In this document: positions 63,853 through 64,000 of the stretch, piece after piece
Layout: every line of letters begins with the position of its first letter
Numbering within the stretch: the stretch's first letter is position 1
Origin: DATKYQ01 sp964640665
Lineage (GTDB): Bacteria > Myxococcota > B64-G9
Reading direction: 5' to 3'
Length of the DNA stretch: 64,000 nt
NCBI GenBank assembly: GCA_964640665.1
Contig: CAZXHT010000020.1
Coordinates: 1-64,000, forward strand
The notes under the pieces: model-generated
Databases searched by the model: none
The model's input: the letters and a program-made list of their open reading frames with translations, nothing else
What the model was told of the DNA's origin: nothing
Made by a program: the position numbers and the translations under genes

Positions 63853-64000
63853 GAGAGAAGAAAGGGGAGAGGAAAGGGACGGAAAGTTGTTTTTCGAAGA
63901 ATTTGCAATTCAGGATAGATGGATATCCAGCGACTCCCCGAATTCACAATATCACACACGAGGGTTCCCTTGCGAACAAGTTCATCGAGATTTCGCCGGA

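Overview
The window reads as a chromosomal stretch of a GC-rich, probably anaerobic member of the Myxococcota / former Deltaproteobacteria. Support: four surface proteins end in a Cys / hydrophobic helix / Arg-rich tail resembling the MYXO-CTERM sorting signal; a trypsin-like protein carries repeated Cys-flanked Asp-rich motifs typical of that group; lipoproteins, PilZ, FHA, Ser/Thr kinase and sigma-54 signalling proteins are abundant; and a tungsten-type aldehyde oxidoreductase plus SelB point to anaerobic metabolism. No phage, insertion sequence, CRISPR array or rRNA was found. The genus is not determinable from this alone.

Layout. 1-7.2 kb is an accessory patch: an AT-rich 3' gene end, a HEPN/MNT toxin-antitoxin pair, a DUF3160 lipoprotein, a CPBP-GYF operon and a small secreted protein. 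About 137 bp containing the 5' end and promoter of the HEPN gene is duplicated exactly 5,100 bp away, and an identical 27-mer closes both neighbourhoods. 7.4-14.3 kb holds envelope and membrane proteins and a locus with a gluzincin peptidase, a TPR membrane protein, a 66-aa membrane peptide and a radical SAM/SPASM enzyme. 15.3-20.9 kb is an orphan nuoJKLMN operon in which nearly all proton-conducting residues known from complex I are replaced. 20.9-33.4 kb has PilZ, selB, a zinc-ribbon/TPR protein, a POT/MFS transporter, a CHAT protease, a Fic protein and an FHA-GGDEF cyclase.

33.5-43.6 kb contains a lipoprotein pair, a kinase / TPR / FHA-sigma54-activator operon and an acyl-CoA ligase operon. 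43.6-48.8 kb carries an SCP2 protein, a RES/Xre toxin-antitoxin system with a clear promoter-operator, an atypical thioredoxin, an asparagine-synthetase-A-like class II synthetase paralogue and a DUF4139 protein. 48.8-58.4 kb contains two purple-acid-phosphatase-like enzymes, tRNA-Leu(CAA) with a terminator, an AgmX/PglI-type protein, an EEP lipoprotein, a sigma-54-driven trypsin-like protease, a dihydrolipoyl dehydrogenase and a decayed POT/MFS gene.

58.4-63.8 kb is the most striking locus: a five-gene operon encoding a split aldehyde:ferredoxin oxidoreductase. The AOR N-terminal domain is a separate gene, followed by NuoE-like and NuoF-like (HydB-type) subunits, then a protein fusing a NuoG-type 2Fe-2S/2x4Fe-4S N-terminus directly to the AOR C-terminal domains, then a ThiS/MoaD-like protein. 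This predicts a soluble NAD(P)-linked tungsten (or molybdenum) aldehyde oxidoreductase, possibly electron-bifurcating.

All family assignments come from reading motifs by eye; no database search or alignment was run.
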